Assembly: GCA_015058375.1 (NCBI GenBank)
Contig: SVCK01000129.1
Coordinates: 1 to 40,610 of the forward strand
DNA from: Clostridium sp.
GTDB taxonomy: Bacteria > Bacillota > Clostridia > Clostridiales > Clostridiaceae
Reading direction: 5' to 3'
DNA: 40,610 nt
Part shown: piece by piece, positions 33,760 through 40,610 of the stretch
Numbering within the stretch: position 1 is the first letter of the stretch
Layout of the letters: every line of letters begins with the position of its first letter
Notes under the pieces: generated by a model
What the model saw: only the letters and a program-made list of their open reading frames with translations
What the model was told of the DNA's origin: nothing
Database searches by the model: none
Made by a program: the position numbers and the translations under genes

Positions 33760-34176
33760 ATGGGGAAAAAAGCTATTATTAGTATAACAAGTAATGCAAG
33801 TGTAGATAATGATGATATAATCGAAGTTGTATCTCCAGGAAAGTATATAAAACTTGAAGATGGATATAAAGCTGTTTATGAAGAAACCGAAATATCAGGC
33901 ATGGAAGGAACTACCACAATATTAACAATAAAAGAAAAAGAAGTGGTTTTAGAAAGAGAAGGAACAACTGCTACTAAAATGTATTTCAATAAAAGTGAGC
34001 CATCAATTGCGATGTATCAAACACCATATGGTATGCTTGAATTAAGTATAAATACAAAGAAATTAGAAGTAGAGATGAATGAAGATGGTGGGAAATTGCA
34101 AATAGACTATTCTTTAGCTGTTGCAGGACAAGCACCGCTTGATACTAAATTATCTTTAAAAATAAAAACTCAATAA
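33760..34176 (+). CDS. DUF1934 (YwiB-like) beta-barrel protein
   Basis: A 138-aa protein of the DUF1934/YwiB family, a lipocalin-like beta-barrel of unknown function. Features are alternating hydrophobic beta strands, YEETEISGMEGTTTIL, MYFNKSEPS, YQTPYGMLELSI and a closing strand LQIDYSLAVAGQAP. There is no signal peptide. AGGAGATGAG precedes ATG 33760. It is 28 nt after the PP-loop gene and closes that transcript before a hairpin terminator. Confidence 0.85.
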   Translation: MGKKAIISITSNASVDNDDIIEVVSPGKYIKLEDGYKAVYEETEISGMEGTTTILTIKEKEVVLEREGTTATKMYFNKSEPSIAMYQTPYGMLELSINTKKLEVEMNEDGGKLQIDYSLAVAGQAPLDTKLSLKIKTQ

Positions 34177-34186
34177 TAAAAGAATG

Positions 34187-34230
34187 AAACTATCTTAAAG
34201 TGATTTTTATTGCTATAAGATAGTTTTTTT
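34187..34230 (+). terminator. Terminator after the DUF1934 gene
   Basis: AAACTATCTTA (34187-34197) pairs perfectly with TAAGATAGTTT (34216-34226), followed by a T-run. The loop is 18 nt. Confidence 0.88.
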
Positions 34231-34354
34231 ATTAGTGAAATATTTGATAAACTTATAGTGTATCTTTTCACAATTTTTATAAATTGAAAAACATGTGTTT
34301 ATTTTTTTTATATATGGAAATACTTTTAGTAAGAAGTAAAAAGGAGAAAAATAC

Positions 34355-34642
34355 ATGAAGTCTGGAGATAAATATTTCAAGATATTAAAAATAGTTGCAT
34401 ATTATAATGATATTGATGAGGATAATATTATTAATTTGTTAAAAGATAAAGAAAGTAAGTATCTTCTTTTATTGTTGTTAAAAAAATATAAGTGCATGGA
34501 TAAAGAAAAAATAATGGAGATATTCAAATATAAAAGTTTTAGAAGCATAAATTATAATATAAAAAAGGCAGAAGAAAAATTTTTAGTAAATAAAAGTTTT
34601 AGAGAAAAGTATTTTGAAATTGAAGAAATCTTGTTAAAATAG
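34355..34642 (+). CDS. Small protein resembling DnaA domain IV (DNA-binding helix bundle)
   Basis: A 95-aa Lys-rich, all-helical protein. Residues about 33-94 can be aligned by eye with the C-terminal DNA-binding domain of DnaA: SKYLLLLLLKKY (DnaA RQIAMYLSREL), DKEKIMEIFKYKSFRSINYNI (DnaA [20 protein letters not shown]), KKAEEKF (EKISKLL), then a last helix. The key DHTT of the dnaA-box helix is SFRS here, so any target would differ. AGGAG precedes ATG 34355. The gene stands alone, and the rho promoter -35 lies in its last codons. The assignment rests on pattern only. Confidence 0.6.
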   Translation: MKSGDKYFKILKIVAYYNDIDEDNIINLLKDKESKYLLLLLLKKYKCMDKEKIMEIFKYKSFRSINYNIKKAEEKFLVNKSFREKYFEIEEILLK

Positions 34643-34659
34643 TTTTAAGTAGTTATAAT
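34631..34659 (+). promoter_or_regulatory. Sigma-A promoter of rho
   Basis: TTGTTA (34631-34636) and TATAAT (34654-34659) are exactly 17 nt apart. The -35 lies inside the 3' end of the preceding gene. This predicts a leader of about 108 nt before the TTG start of rho. Confidence 0.65.
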
Positions 34660-34774
34660 TATCATTAGAATTAAAATTTAGATCGGTAATATCCTACCTA
34701 ATTTCATTTCGATAACATTCAATTGTAATTCAGTAGATTCTAAGTAAAATTTTATTGATTTTGGAGGTGTCATT

Positions 34775-36133
34775 TTGACAAAGGAAAAGTATGAGAAGAT
34801 GACTTTAGTTGAATTAAAAAAGATAGCTAAAGAATTGGGAATTAAAAATATATCAAAATTAAAAAAAGATGAATTGATAGAGAAAGTTACTTTAGAAGAA
34901 GGTAATAGTATTGAAAAAGATGGTGTTATTCTTAGAGAAAAGATAGCTCCTAAGGTAACTAATAATAGAAAGTATGATAATACAAAAAGACAAGATAAAA
35001 ATGTTGAAAAGAAAGAACAGTTAAAAGCCATGATAAGTGATTCTAATACTACAAGAGGTATATTGGAAATATTAGAAAATAATAATTTTGGTTTTTTAAG
35101 ATGTAAAAATTATTTGACTAGTAGTGAAGATATCTATGTATCACCTTCGCAAATAAGAAGATTTAACTTAAAAACTGGAGATGAAGTTGTTGGAAAAGTA
35201 AGGGAAGCTAAAGAAGGAGAAAAATTTAAGGCTTTACTTTATGTTGAAAAAGTAAATGGAGAAAGTCCTGAGAAGGCAATAGGAAGAAAGAATTTTGAAG
35301 ACTTAGTACCGATATATCCAACTGAAAGATTGAGATTAGAAACAAATAAGTCGCAAGATTTATCATCGAGACTTATGGATATTATGAGTCCAATAGGAAA
35401 AGGACAAAGAGGAGTTATTGTTGCTCCACCTAAAGCAGGTAAAACTACTTTATTAAAAAAGATTGCTCAAAGTATTACGACTAATCACCCAGAAGTTGTA
35501 TTAATAGTCTTATTAATAGATGAAAGACCAGAAGAAGTTACAGATATGCAAAGAAGTATAAAAGGAGAAGTAATATATTCAACTTTTGATGAGGAACCTC
35601 AAAATCATGCAAAAGTTTCTCAAATAGTATTAGAAAGAGCAAAAAGAATAGTAGAGCAAGGTAAAGATGTAGTTATTCTTTTAGATAGTTTGACAAGATT
35701 ATCAAGAGCTTATAATTTGACTGTTACTCCAACTGGTAGAACTTTATCAGGAGGTCTTGATCCAGGAGCGTTAATAATGCCTAAAAAATTTTTTGGTGCA
35801 GCTAGAAATATAGAAGATGGAGGTAGTTTAACTATACTTGCTACCGCTTTAGTTGAAACAGGTTCAAGAATGGATGATATGATATTTGAGGAATTTAAAG
35901 GAACTGGAAATATGGAAGTTCATCTTGATAGAAAACTTCAAGAAAGAAGAATATTCCCTGCTATAGATATTTATAAATCTGGAACTAGAAAAGAAGATTT
36001 ATTATTAACAGATCAAGAAAGAGAAGTATCATATTCAATAAGAAGAACTATGAATAGAGATGGTAATATTGAAAATATTACTGAAAATCTTATAAATATG
36101 CTTCATAAAACTAAAATAATCAAGAGTTCTTAG
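34775..36133 (+). CDS. rho: Transcription termination factor Rho
   Basis: A 452-aa hexameric RNA-dependent ATPase that ends transcription. The N-terminal Rho_N helical domain ([20 protein letters not shown]) is followed by a charged linker, the OB/cold-shock RNA-binding domain (about 90-155, with NNFGFLR and [12 protein letters not shown]), and the ATPase with Walker [10 protein letters not shown] (about 217-225), [11 protein letters not shown] and [13 protein letters not shown]. Translation starts at TTG 34775: GGAGGTG (34763-34769) is 5 nt before it and no ATG or GTG fits. Its own promoter and a 108-nt leader suggest independent control. The adjoining rpmE, tdk, prmC and prfA are usual neighbours in Firmicutes. 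Confidence 0.97.
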   Translation: MTKEKYEKMTLVELKKIAKELGIKNISKLKKDELIEKVTLEEGNSIEKDGVILREKIAPKVTNNRKYDNTKRQDKNVEKKEQLKAMISDSNTTRGILEILENNNFGFLRCKNYLTSSEDIYVSPSQIRRFNLKTGDEVVGKVREAKEGEKFKALLYVEKVNGESPEKAIGRKNFEDLVPIYPTERLRLETNKSQDLSSRLMDIMSPIGKGQRGVIVAPPKAGKTTLLKKIAQSITTNHPEVVLIVLLIDERPEEVTDMQRSIKGEVIYSTFDEEPQNHAKVSQIVLERAKRIVEQGKDVVILLDSLTRLSRAYNLTVTPTGRTLSGGLDPGALIMPKKFFGAARNIEDGGSLTILATALVETGSRMDDMIFEEFKGTGNMEVHLDRKLQERRIFPAIDIYKSGTRKEDLLLTDQEREVSYSIRRTMNRDGNIENITENLINMLHKTKIIKSS

Positions 36134-36178
36134 ACAATTTTGAAAAAGCTAACTTTTCAAAAAAATAATAAAAACGTG

Positions 36179-36236
36179 AAATGGCACTTATAAACACTTT
36201 TAATATGGTGTTTATAAGTGCCATTTTATTTATTTG
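36179..36236. terminator. Bidirectional terminator between rho and the UgtP-like gene
   Basis: A perfect 19-bp stem pairs 36179-36197 with 36208-36226 (core GGCACTTATAAACAC/GTGTTTATAAGTGCC) around a 10-nt loop. The tail is T-rich. Confidence 0.92.
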
Positions 36237-36259
36237 CAAATTTGCTAAAAAATAAATTA

Positions 36260-37366
36260 TTACTTTTTAGTAGATATAAGCCTGTTGCATATATCTATAA
36301 TTTTTGATTTAGAATATGAACTTGATAAATTATTTAAATTATTTTTTATGGTCAATAATTTATCAGGATTATTAATAAACATATCAATAATATCATTAAT
36401 TTCAGTATATTTTTTAAGACGATATGCATAATTGTTTGAAACTAAAAAATCAGTGTTATCTAATTCTTGACCAGGAATAGCAAAAGGTATTATTAGTGGA
36501 ATATTTTTTACAATAGCTTCAGTAGAGGTTAATCCTCCAGGTTTAGAAATTAATACATCACAATAATCCATTAATGAAGAAATATCTTTTGAGAATCCAA
36601 GAATGTGTAGTTTCTTAGTTGAATGATCATAATTGACTTTAGATAATAGAGATTGTTTCAGCTTTTCATTATTTCCGCATACTACAGTTATTCTTAGTTT
36701 ATTTTTATTTTTTAGTAATTCATCAAGAACATAAGAAATATTTTTAAGTCCCATACTTCCGCTCATAAGAAGAAGATTAAAGTATCCATCATCTTTTATC
36801 GAGTATAAGTTTTCATTTTTTACATAAAAGTTAGATTTTATTGGTATTCCTATGGGATATATAATATTTTCATTAATTCCTTGAGAAATTAGGTAATCTT
36901 TAGTACTTTCACTAGCAGTGATATAGGAATCAACTAGGTTATTAATATAAGTATAATGAGCTTTAAAATCTGTAATAACTGAAATAAAAGGAATATCTAT
37001 CTTTTTTTTGGATTTTAAATAAGCAATTATATCAACAGTGAAAGGATGAGTACCAATTATAATATCTGGCTTTTCTTTAGCTATATATGCTGACAGCTTT
37101 TTTATTACAGGAAGAAATATAAAAATATTAGATTTGTTGATGTAATTTCTATCAGTTAGATTATAAAAAAATCCATATATTTTTGGAAATGTAGAAGCAA
37201 AAATTTCATAGCCCATTACAACAACTTTATTAATAATTTTATTTTCTATTAAAAAATCATGTTTGATACACTCAAAGTCCGTATTATTAAAAGCTTCAAT
37301 TATTGAATCTGCAGCCTGGTTATGACCTTGGCCTGTTGAGGTAGTCAAGATTAAAACTTTTTTCAT
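36260..37366 (-). CDS. UgtP/MGDG-synthase-like glycosyltransferase (GT28)
   Basis: A 368-aa GT-B enzyme of the monogalactosyldiacylglycerol synthase/UgtP family, which adds sugar to diacylglycerol to give membrane glycolipids, often the lipoteichoic acid anchor. Features are TTSTGQGHNQAA at the N terminus (the MGDG-synthase GxGH loop), IIGTHPF, VITDFKAHYTY and the C-terminal donor-site block ISKPGGLTSTEA. The ribosome site is weak (GTGGATTAA before the ATG at 37366). It is convergent with rho. An LtaS-like gene is also in the window, but 30 kb away, so a shared pathway is only inferred. Confidence 0.87.
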   Translation of the reverse strand: MKKVLILTTSTGQGHNQAADSIIEAFNNTDFECIKHDFLIENKIINKVVVMGYEIFASTFPKIYGFFYNLTDRNYINKSNIFIFLPVIKKLSAYIAKEKPDIIIGTHPFTVDIIAYLKSKKKIDIPFISVITDFKAHYTYINNLVDSYITASESTKDYLISQGINENIIYPIGIPIKSNFYVKNENLYSIKDDGYFNLLLMSGSMGLKNISYVLDELLKNKNKLRITVVCGNNEKLKQSLLSKVNYDHSTKKLHILGFSKDISSLMDYCDVLISKPGGLTSTEAIVKNIPLIIPFAIPGQELDNTDFLVSNNYAYRLKKYTEINDIIDMFINNPDKLLTIKNNLNNLSSSYSKSKIIDICNRLISTKK

Positions 37367-37459
37367 TTAATCCACTCACTTTATTGTTTAATATGTATAT
37401 AGTTTATCACTAAGTTTATAATATATTATATAAATGTTTAAAATTTCACGTATAAAAAT

Positions 37460-37490
37460 AAAGAAAATGGGAAAGACAATGTCTTTCCCA
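37460..37490 (-). terminator. Terminator of rpmE
   Basis: Perfect stem TGGGAAAGAC (37468-37477) with GTCTTTCCCA (37481-37490) and a 3-nt loop. On the minus strand it is followed by ATTTTCTTTATTTTT. Confidence 0.85.
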
Positions 37491-37497
37491 ATATTTC

Positions 37498-37710
37498 CTA
37501 TTTACCTTGGTTAAGGTTGAATCTCTTATTAAACTTATCAACTCTACCGCCAACGTCAACGATTTTTTGCTTACCAGTGAAGAATGGGTGGCATTTAGAG
37601 CATATTTCTACTTTAAGTTCTTCTTTAACTGAACCAGTTGTAAAAGTATTTCCACATGCACACTTAACCACTGCGTCGTGATGGTATTCAGGATGTATGC
37701 CTTCTCTCAT
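37498..37710 (-). CDS. rpmE: 50S ribosomal protein L31, zinc-binding type
   Basis: A 70-aa L31 of the C+ type. The four Zn ligands are C17 and C19 (CAC) and C37 and C40 (CSKC). Typical blocks are [18 protein letters not shown] and [17 protein letters not shown] lies 7 nt before the ATG. The gene has its own strong promoter and terminator, so it is a single-gene transcript. In many bacteria C+ L31 is exchanged for a Cys-less paralogue in zinc shortage; no paralogue is in this window. Confidence 0.97.
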   Translation of the reverse strand: MREGIHPEYHHDAVVKCACGNTFTTGSVKEELKVEICSKCHPFFTGKQKIVDVGGRVDKFNKRFNLNQGK

Positions 37711-37734
37711 TTATTTCACCTCTTTCAAATCGAC

Positions 37735-37751
37735 TAAAAAGTCTAGTCTTT
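37735..37751 (-). promoter_or_regulatory. rpmE leader hairpin (possible L31 autoregulatory leader)
   Basis: On the minus strand the leader contains GACTAGACTTTTTAGTC, a GACTA/TAGTC stem just upstream of the ribosome site. L31 genes in Firmicutes can carry autoregulatory leader RNAs; this small stem alone does not prove one. Confidence 0.3.
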
Positions 37752-37763
37752 AAATGCTACTTG

Positions 37764-37793
37764 ATTATATCATAGGGAAGTTAATAAGGTCAA
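37764..37793 (-). promoter_or_regulatory. Sigma-A promoter of rpmE
   Basis: On the minus strand, TTGACC (37788-37793), an 18-nt spacer and TGATATAAT, an extended -10 with TATAAT at 37764-37769. The predicted leader is about 47 nt. Confidence 0.78.
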
Positions 37794-37917
37794 CAAAATT
37801 TAAAGGTCTAAGTTGTTACATATAAGGAAAAAGTTGCCTTTAAAATAAAATTTAAATTTAAATGTATGAGTATAGTGATAAAAATAAATTCATCTACTTT
37901 TTTATGAAATAATTAAA

Positions 37918-37926
37918 TGCTATAAT
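37918..37926 (+). promoter_or_regulatory. Extended -10 promoter of tdk
   Basis: TGCTATAAT (37918-37926) is a perfect extended -10, 35 nt before the tdk start. The -35 region is a T-run without a good consensus. Confidence 0.5.
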
Positions 37927-37961
37927 CAGATTTATTCAGAGACTAAGGAGAGAAGATTAAT

Positions 37962-38549
37962 ATGAGTAAATTATATTTTAGATATGGAGCTATGAATTCA
38001 GGAAAATCAACACATTTAATGCAAGTTGCTTATAATTATGAAGAAAGAGGACTTAGAGTAGTTTTGATTAAACCTGCAACAGATAACAAAGGTGGAGATA
38101 AACTTGTGTCTAGATTAGGGGTTACAAGAAAAGTTGATATGATTATATCATCAGAAGATAATATTTACGAAATGACACAAGAAAATGTTAAAGAAAAAGG
38201 TAAATTAGATTGTATATTAGTTGATGAGGTTCAATTTTTAAAAGCATATCAAGTAGATCAATTATTTGAAATTGCAGTTAAATTAGATATACCTGTAATA
38301 TGTTATGGATTAAGAACAGATTTTCAAATGCAAGGTTTTGAAGGTAGTACTAGATTATTATTAATAGCACATAGTATAGAAGAAATGAAAACTATATGTA
38401 AATGTGGAAGTAAAGCATTGTTGAATGCACGTAAGATAAATGGAAAATTTGTATTTGAAGGGAAACAGATAGTTATTGATAATGCTAATAATGTAGAATA
38501 TGAGTCATTATGTGGAAAATGTTATTATAAGTTTAAAGAAGAAAAATAA
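37962..38549 (+). CDS. tdk: Thymidine kinase
   Basis: A 195-aa type II thymidine kinase that phosphorylates thymidine in nucleotide salvage. The P-loop GAMNSGKS is at residues 8-15, the Walker B-like LVDEVQFL near 86-93, and a structural Zn site is formed by CKC (about 146-148) and CGKC (about 184-187). AGGAGAGAAG precedes ATG 37962. The neighbouring order rho-rpmE-tdk-prmC-prfA is common in Firmicutes. Here rpmE is inverted relative to tdk. Confidence 0.97.
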   Translation: MSKLYFRYGAMNSGKSTHLMQVAYNYEERGLRVVLIKPATDNKGGDKLVSRLGVTRKVDMIISSEDNIYEMTQENVKEKGKLDCILVDEVQFLKAYQVDQLFEIAVKLDIPVICYGLRTDFQMQGFEGSTRLLLIAHSIEEMKTICKCGSKALLNARKINGKFVFEGKQIVIDNANNVEYESLCGKCYYKFKEEK

Positions 38550-38572
38550 TATGGGGAAAGAAGTGAGCTTTG

Positions 38573-39472
38573 ATGAGGAGATGTAATGTTGGAGGGCAGG
38601 CAGTAATAGAAGGAGTAATGATGCGTGGCTCTAAATGTGTTGCAACCTCGGTTAGAAAATCAGATGGAAGTATAGTCACGGAGTCTATAAATAGCATTCC
38701 TTTAATACAAAAATATAAATTTTTAAATATACCTTTTATAAGAGGGATATTTGTATTAATAGATTCGTTAATTTTAGGATTAAGAACACTAAATTATTCA
38801 GCATCTCTATTTGAAGAAGAGGATGAAAGTTCAAAATTTGAAAAGTGGTTAAAAAGTAAATTTGGAGAAAAAGCGAATGATATTATTATAGCAATAACAA
38901 TTTTTATATCATTTATAATTGCAATTGGATTATTTGTTGGAGTTCCTACAGCTATAGCTTCAATATTTGAAAAACTAGCAATTTCTTCATTAATATTAAA
39001 TCTTATAGAAGCAATAATTAGAATTTGTATTTTATTAATTTATATGTGGGCAATAGGTAAATGCGATGATATATATAGAGTTTTTCAATATCATGGGGCA
39101 GAACATAAAACTATTTTTTGTTATGAGTCAGAGAAAGCTTTAACAATAGAGAATGTTAGAACTCAAGAAAGATTTCATCCAAGATGTGGGACCAACTTTT
39201 TGTTTTTAATTATGATTGTAAGTGTAATTGTAATATCATTTACTGGATGGGGAGGATTTTTTGAAAGAGTAATTTTAAGAATTATATTAATTCCAATAGT
39301 TTCAGGAATAACTTATGAATTAATAAAGTGGCTTGGAAAGAGTAATAGTAAGTTGGCAAAGATAGTAGCATATCCAGGATTACAGCTTCAAAAATTTACA
39401 ACAAGAGAACCTGATGATAATCAGATAGAAGTTGCAATTGCATCATTAAAAGCATCAGAAGGGATTGAATAA
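38573..39472 (+). CDS. DUF1385 family membrane protein (YqhQ-like)
   Basis: A 299-aa polytopic membrane protein of the DUF1385/YqhQ family. Its conserved start is CNVGGQAVIEGVMMRG. It has several transmembrane helices (about 105-135, 140-165, 205-245). A conserved His-rich loop YHGAEHKTIFCYE, followed by RFHPRCGTNFL, suggests a metal site; the biochemical role is unknown. The start is ATG 38573 after GAAGTGAG; a TTG one codon earlier is possible. prmC begins 3 nt after its stop, and this pairing with prmC and prfA is widespread, hinting at a link to translation termination or simply a conserved operon. Confidence 0.87.
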   Translation: MRRCNVGGQAVIEGVMMRGSKCVATSVRKSDGSIVTESINSIPLIQKYKFLNIPFIRGIFVLIDSLILGLRTLNYSASLFEEEDESSKFEKWLKSKFGEKANDIIIAITIFISFIIAIGLFVGVPTAIASIFEKLAISSLILNLIEAIIRICILLIYMWAIGKCDDIYRVFQYHGAEHKTIFCYESEKALTIENVRTQERFHPRCGTNFLFLIMIVSVIVISFTGWGGFFERVILRIILIPIVSGITYELIKWLGKSNSKLAKIVAYPGLQLQKFTTREPDDNQIEVAIASLKASEGIE

Positions 39473-39475
39473 TAA

Positions 39476-40330
39476 ATGAAAATTGGAGAATTATTAAATA
39501 TAGGTACAAAAATTTTATTAGAAGCAGGCATTGATACTGCAAGATTAGATTCGCAACTTCTATTAGGCAAAGTAATAAAAAAGGATAAATTATACTTAAT
39601 GATTAATAATACGGAAGATGTTAATAATAAAGATGAGGAAGAATTTTTTAATCTTATAGATAAGAGAAAAGAAAAGATGCCAGTAAAATATATTTTAGGT
39701 GAATGTGATTTTATGGGATTAGATTTCTTTGTGGAAAAGGGAATTCTTATACCAAGAAGTGATACTGAAGTATTGGTAGAAAAGATTCTAAGTATGATAG
39801 ATGAAAATGAAGAATTAAAAGTATGTGATTTATGTTCGGGAAGTGGAGCTATAGGGATTGCATTGGCCTATTATAGAAAAAATATAAAAGTAGATTCTAT
39901 AGATTATTATGATATACCTGAAAAAATTACAAGGAAAAATATAGCGAGACATAAATTACAAGATAGAGTGAATTTTATTAAAAGTGACTTATTAAATGAA
40001 GTCATAGATACAGGAATAAAGTATGATGTATTAGTTTCAAATCCACCTTATATAAAAACAGAGGAAATAGAGACATTAATGAGCGATGTTAAAAATTATG
40101 AACCACATACAGCTTTAGATGGTGGAGATGATGGATTAATATTTTATAGAAAAATTGTAAAACAGAGTAGTATGGTATTGAGAAAAAATTCTATTTTAGC
40201 TTTTGAAATAGGATTTGATCAAGGCCAAAGTGTTAAGAAATTAATGGAGGATAATGGATATACTAAAGTTGAAGTTATCAAAGATTTAGCAGGATTAGAC
40301 AGAGTAGTAATAGGAAGTTTCAATTGTTGA
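39476..40330 (+). CDS. prmC: Peptide chain release factor N5-glutamine methyltransferase
   Basis: A 284-aa SAM-dependent enzyme that methylates the Gln of the GGQ motif in release factors RF1 and RF2. An N-terminal helical domain (about 1-85) recognises the factor. The Rossmann methyltransferase has ILIPRSDTEVLVE, the SAM loop VCDLCSGSGAIGIAL, and the glutamine-binding NPPY (189-192). The start is 3 nt after the upstream stop; the ribosome site AAGGGA lies inside the DUF1385 gene, showing coupling. Its substrate gene prfA follows at 61 nt from its own promoter. Confidence 0.96.
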   Translation: MKIGELLNIGTKILLEAGIDTARLDSQLLLGKVIKKDKLYLMINNTEDVNNKDEEEFFNLIDKRKEKMPVKYILGECDFMGLDFFVEKGILIPRSDTEVLVEKILSMIDENEELKVCDLCSGSGAIGIALAYYRKNIKVDSIDYYDIPEKITRKNIARHKLQDRVNFIKSDLLNEVIDTGIKYDVLVSNPPYIKTEEIETLMSDVKNYEPHTALDGGDDGLIFYRKIVKQSSMVLRKNSILAFEIGFDQGQSVKKLMEDNGYTKVEVIKDLAGLDRVVIGSFNC

Positions 40331-40356
40331 TAAGAATAAACATATTGTGATATAAT
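40327..40356 (+). promoter_or_regulatory. Sigma-A promoter of prfA
   Basis: TTGATA (40327-40332), an 18-nt spacer and an extended -10 TGATATAAT (TATAAT 40351-40356). The -35 overlaps the prmC stop codon. Confidence 0.72.
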
Positions 40357-40391
40357 ACTAAGATGTGAAAAATAAGATTCGGAGTGATATC

Positions 40392-40610
40392 ATGTTATTA
40401 GATAAATTGGCTTTTATAGAAAATAAGTATGATGAATTATCTGTTAAAATTAGTGATCCTTCAATAATAGCAGATCAAACTGAATGGAGAAAGCTTTGTA
40501 AGGAACAAGCGGATTTAGAGGTAATAGTTAATGCATACAAAGAATATAAAAATGTAATTCAAGAATTAAAAGATAATAAAGAAATGCTTGTAGAAGAAAA
40601 AGATAGAGAT
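40392..40610 (+). CDS. prfA: Peptide chain release factor 1 (5' part only)
   Basis: The first 73 codons of RF1, cut by the window end. The N terminus [20 protein letters not shown], the [17 protein letters not shown] block and the following coiled-coil-like helix are typical of RF1 domain 1. The catalytic GGQ and the codon-recognising motif lie beyond the window. CGGAG is 7 nt before ATG 40392. It follows prmC, whose product methylates this factor, and seems to have its own promoter. Confidence 0.93.
   Translation, partial: MLLDKLAFIENKYDELSVKISDPSIIADQTEWRKLCKEQADLEVIVNAYKEYKNVIQELKDNKEMLVEEKDRD

Noticed and set aside
34678-35031. 117-codon open frame on the minus strand opposite the start of rho
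   Set aside because: It lies wholly across the rho leader and N-terminal coding region, has no recognisable domain, and reads as a low-complexity shadow of the Lys-rich rho codons.
38551-38586. 11-codon frame (ATG 38551 to TAA 38586) overlapping the DUF1385 start
   Set aside because: It is too short and has no clear ribosome site; coupling is conceivable but not supported.
1-40610. Prophage, transposon, CRISPR array or toxin-antitoxin island
   Set aside because: No integrase, transposase, direct-repeat array or attachment-site duplication was seen. The RusA-like gene is the only phage-type homologue and it stands among chromosomal genes.

Overview
The window is AT-rich chromosomal DNA with compact genes, strong AGGAGG-type ribosome binding sites and many sporulation genes (yabG, veg, a SipL-type LysM protein, spoIIR, three CotS-family genes). 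This points to an endospore-forming Firmicute, most likely Clostridium sensu stricto. I see no insertion sequence, prophage, CRISPR array or rRNA. A tRNA-Asn gene opens the window and prfA runs off its right end.

Layout. (1) 19-4018: tRNA-Asn, a membrane-anchored polysaccharide deacetylase and a tldD/pmbA-type protease pair. (2) 4107-11835: an LtaS-like enzyme on the minus strand, an FAD oxidoreductase, an SGNH hydrolase, a RusA-like protein with a zinc-ribbon tail, tsaD, a membrane-anchored alpha/beta-hydrolase-fold protein without catalytic residues, and an HtrA protease. (3) 11885-15468: a LevR-type sigma-54 activator, then a textbook -24/-12 promoter driving only PTS EIIB and EIIA of the lactose/cellobiose family; no EIIC lies nearby. 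(4) 15638-17251: a ten-cysteine protein behind a sigma-K-like promoter and an anchored solute-binding-like protein. (5) 17335-23660: a spore-coat-type cluster in which a [GT4 glycosyltransferase <- -> CotS-like kinase] module occurs twice, with an unrecognised gene and a third CotS paralogue between. (6) 23834-30970: yabG, veg, sipL, then cyanophycinase and cyanophycin synthetase. (7) 31069-36133: ispE, spoIIR, a PP-loop protein, a DUF1934 protein, a small DnaA-domain-IV-like protein and rho. (8) 36260-40610: a UgtP-like glycosyltransferase and rpmE on the minus strand, then tdk, a DUF1385 membrane protein, prmC and prfA.

Much of the centre plausibly serves the spore. YabG and SipL act in coat and cortex morphogenesis in Bacillus and Clostridioides. 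CotS kinases with glycosyltransferases suggest coat sugar modification. Cyanophycin has been linked to spore assembly in a related Clostridium. SpoIIR links forespore and mother-cell sigma factors. The rest is housekeeping: t6A tRNA modification, isoprenoid synthesis, transcription termination, thymidine salvage and release-factor methylation.

The items most worth a second look are: the helically phased repeats upstream of the sigma-54 promoter with an orphan EIIB/EIIA pair; the histidine-free pseudo-hydrolase after tsaD; the RusA-like protein lacking one catalytic Asp; the gene between CotS paralogues that seems to start at ATT; the ten-Cys protein with a sigma-K-like promoter; and the tandem consensus promoters with interleaved inverted repeats before veg.
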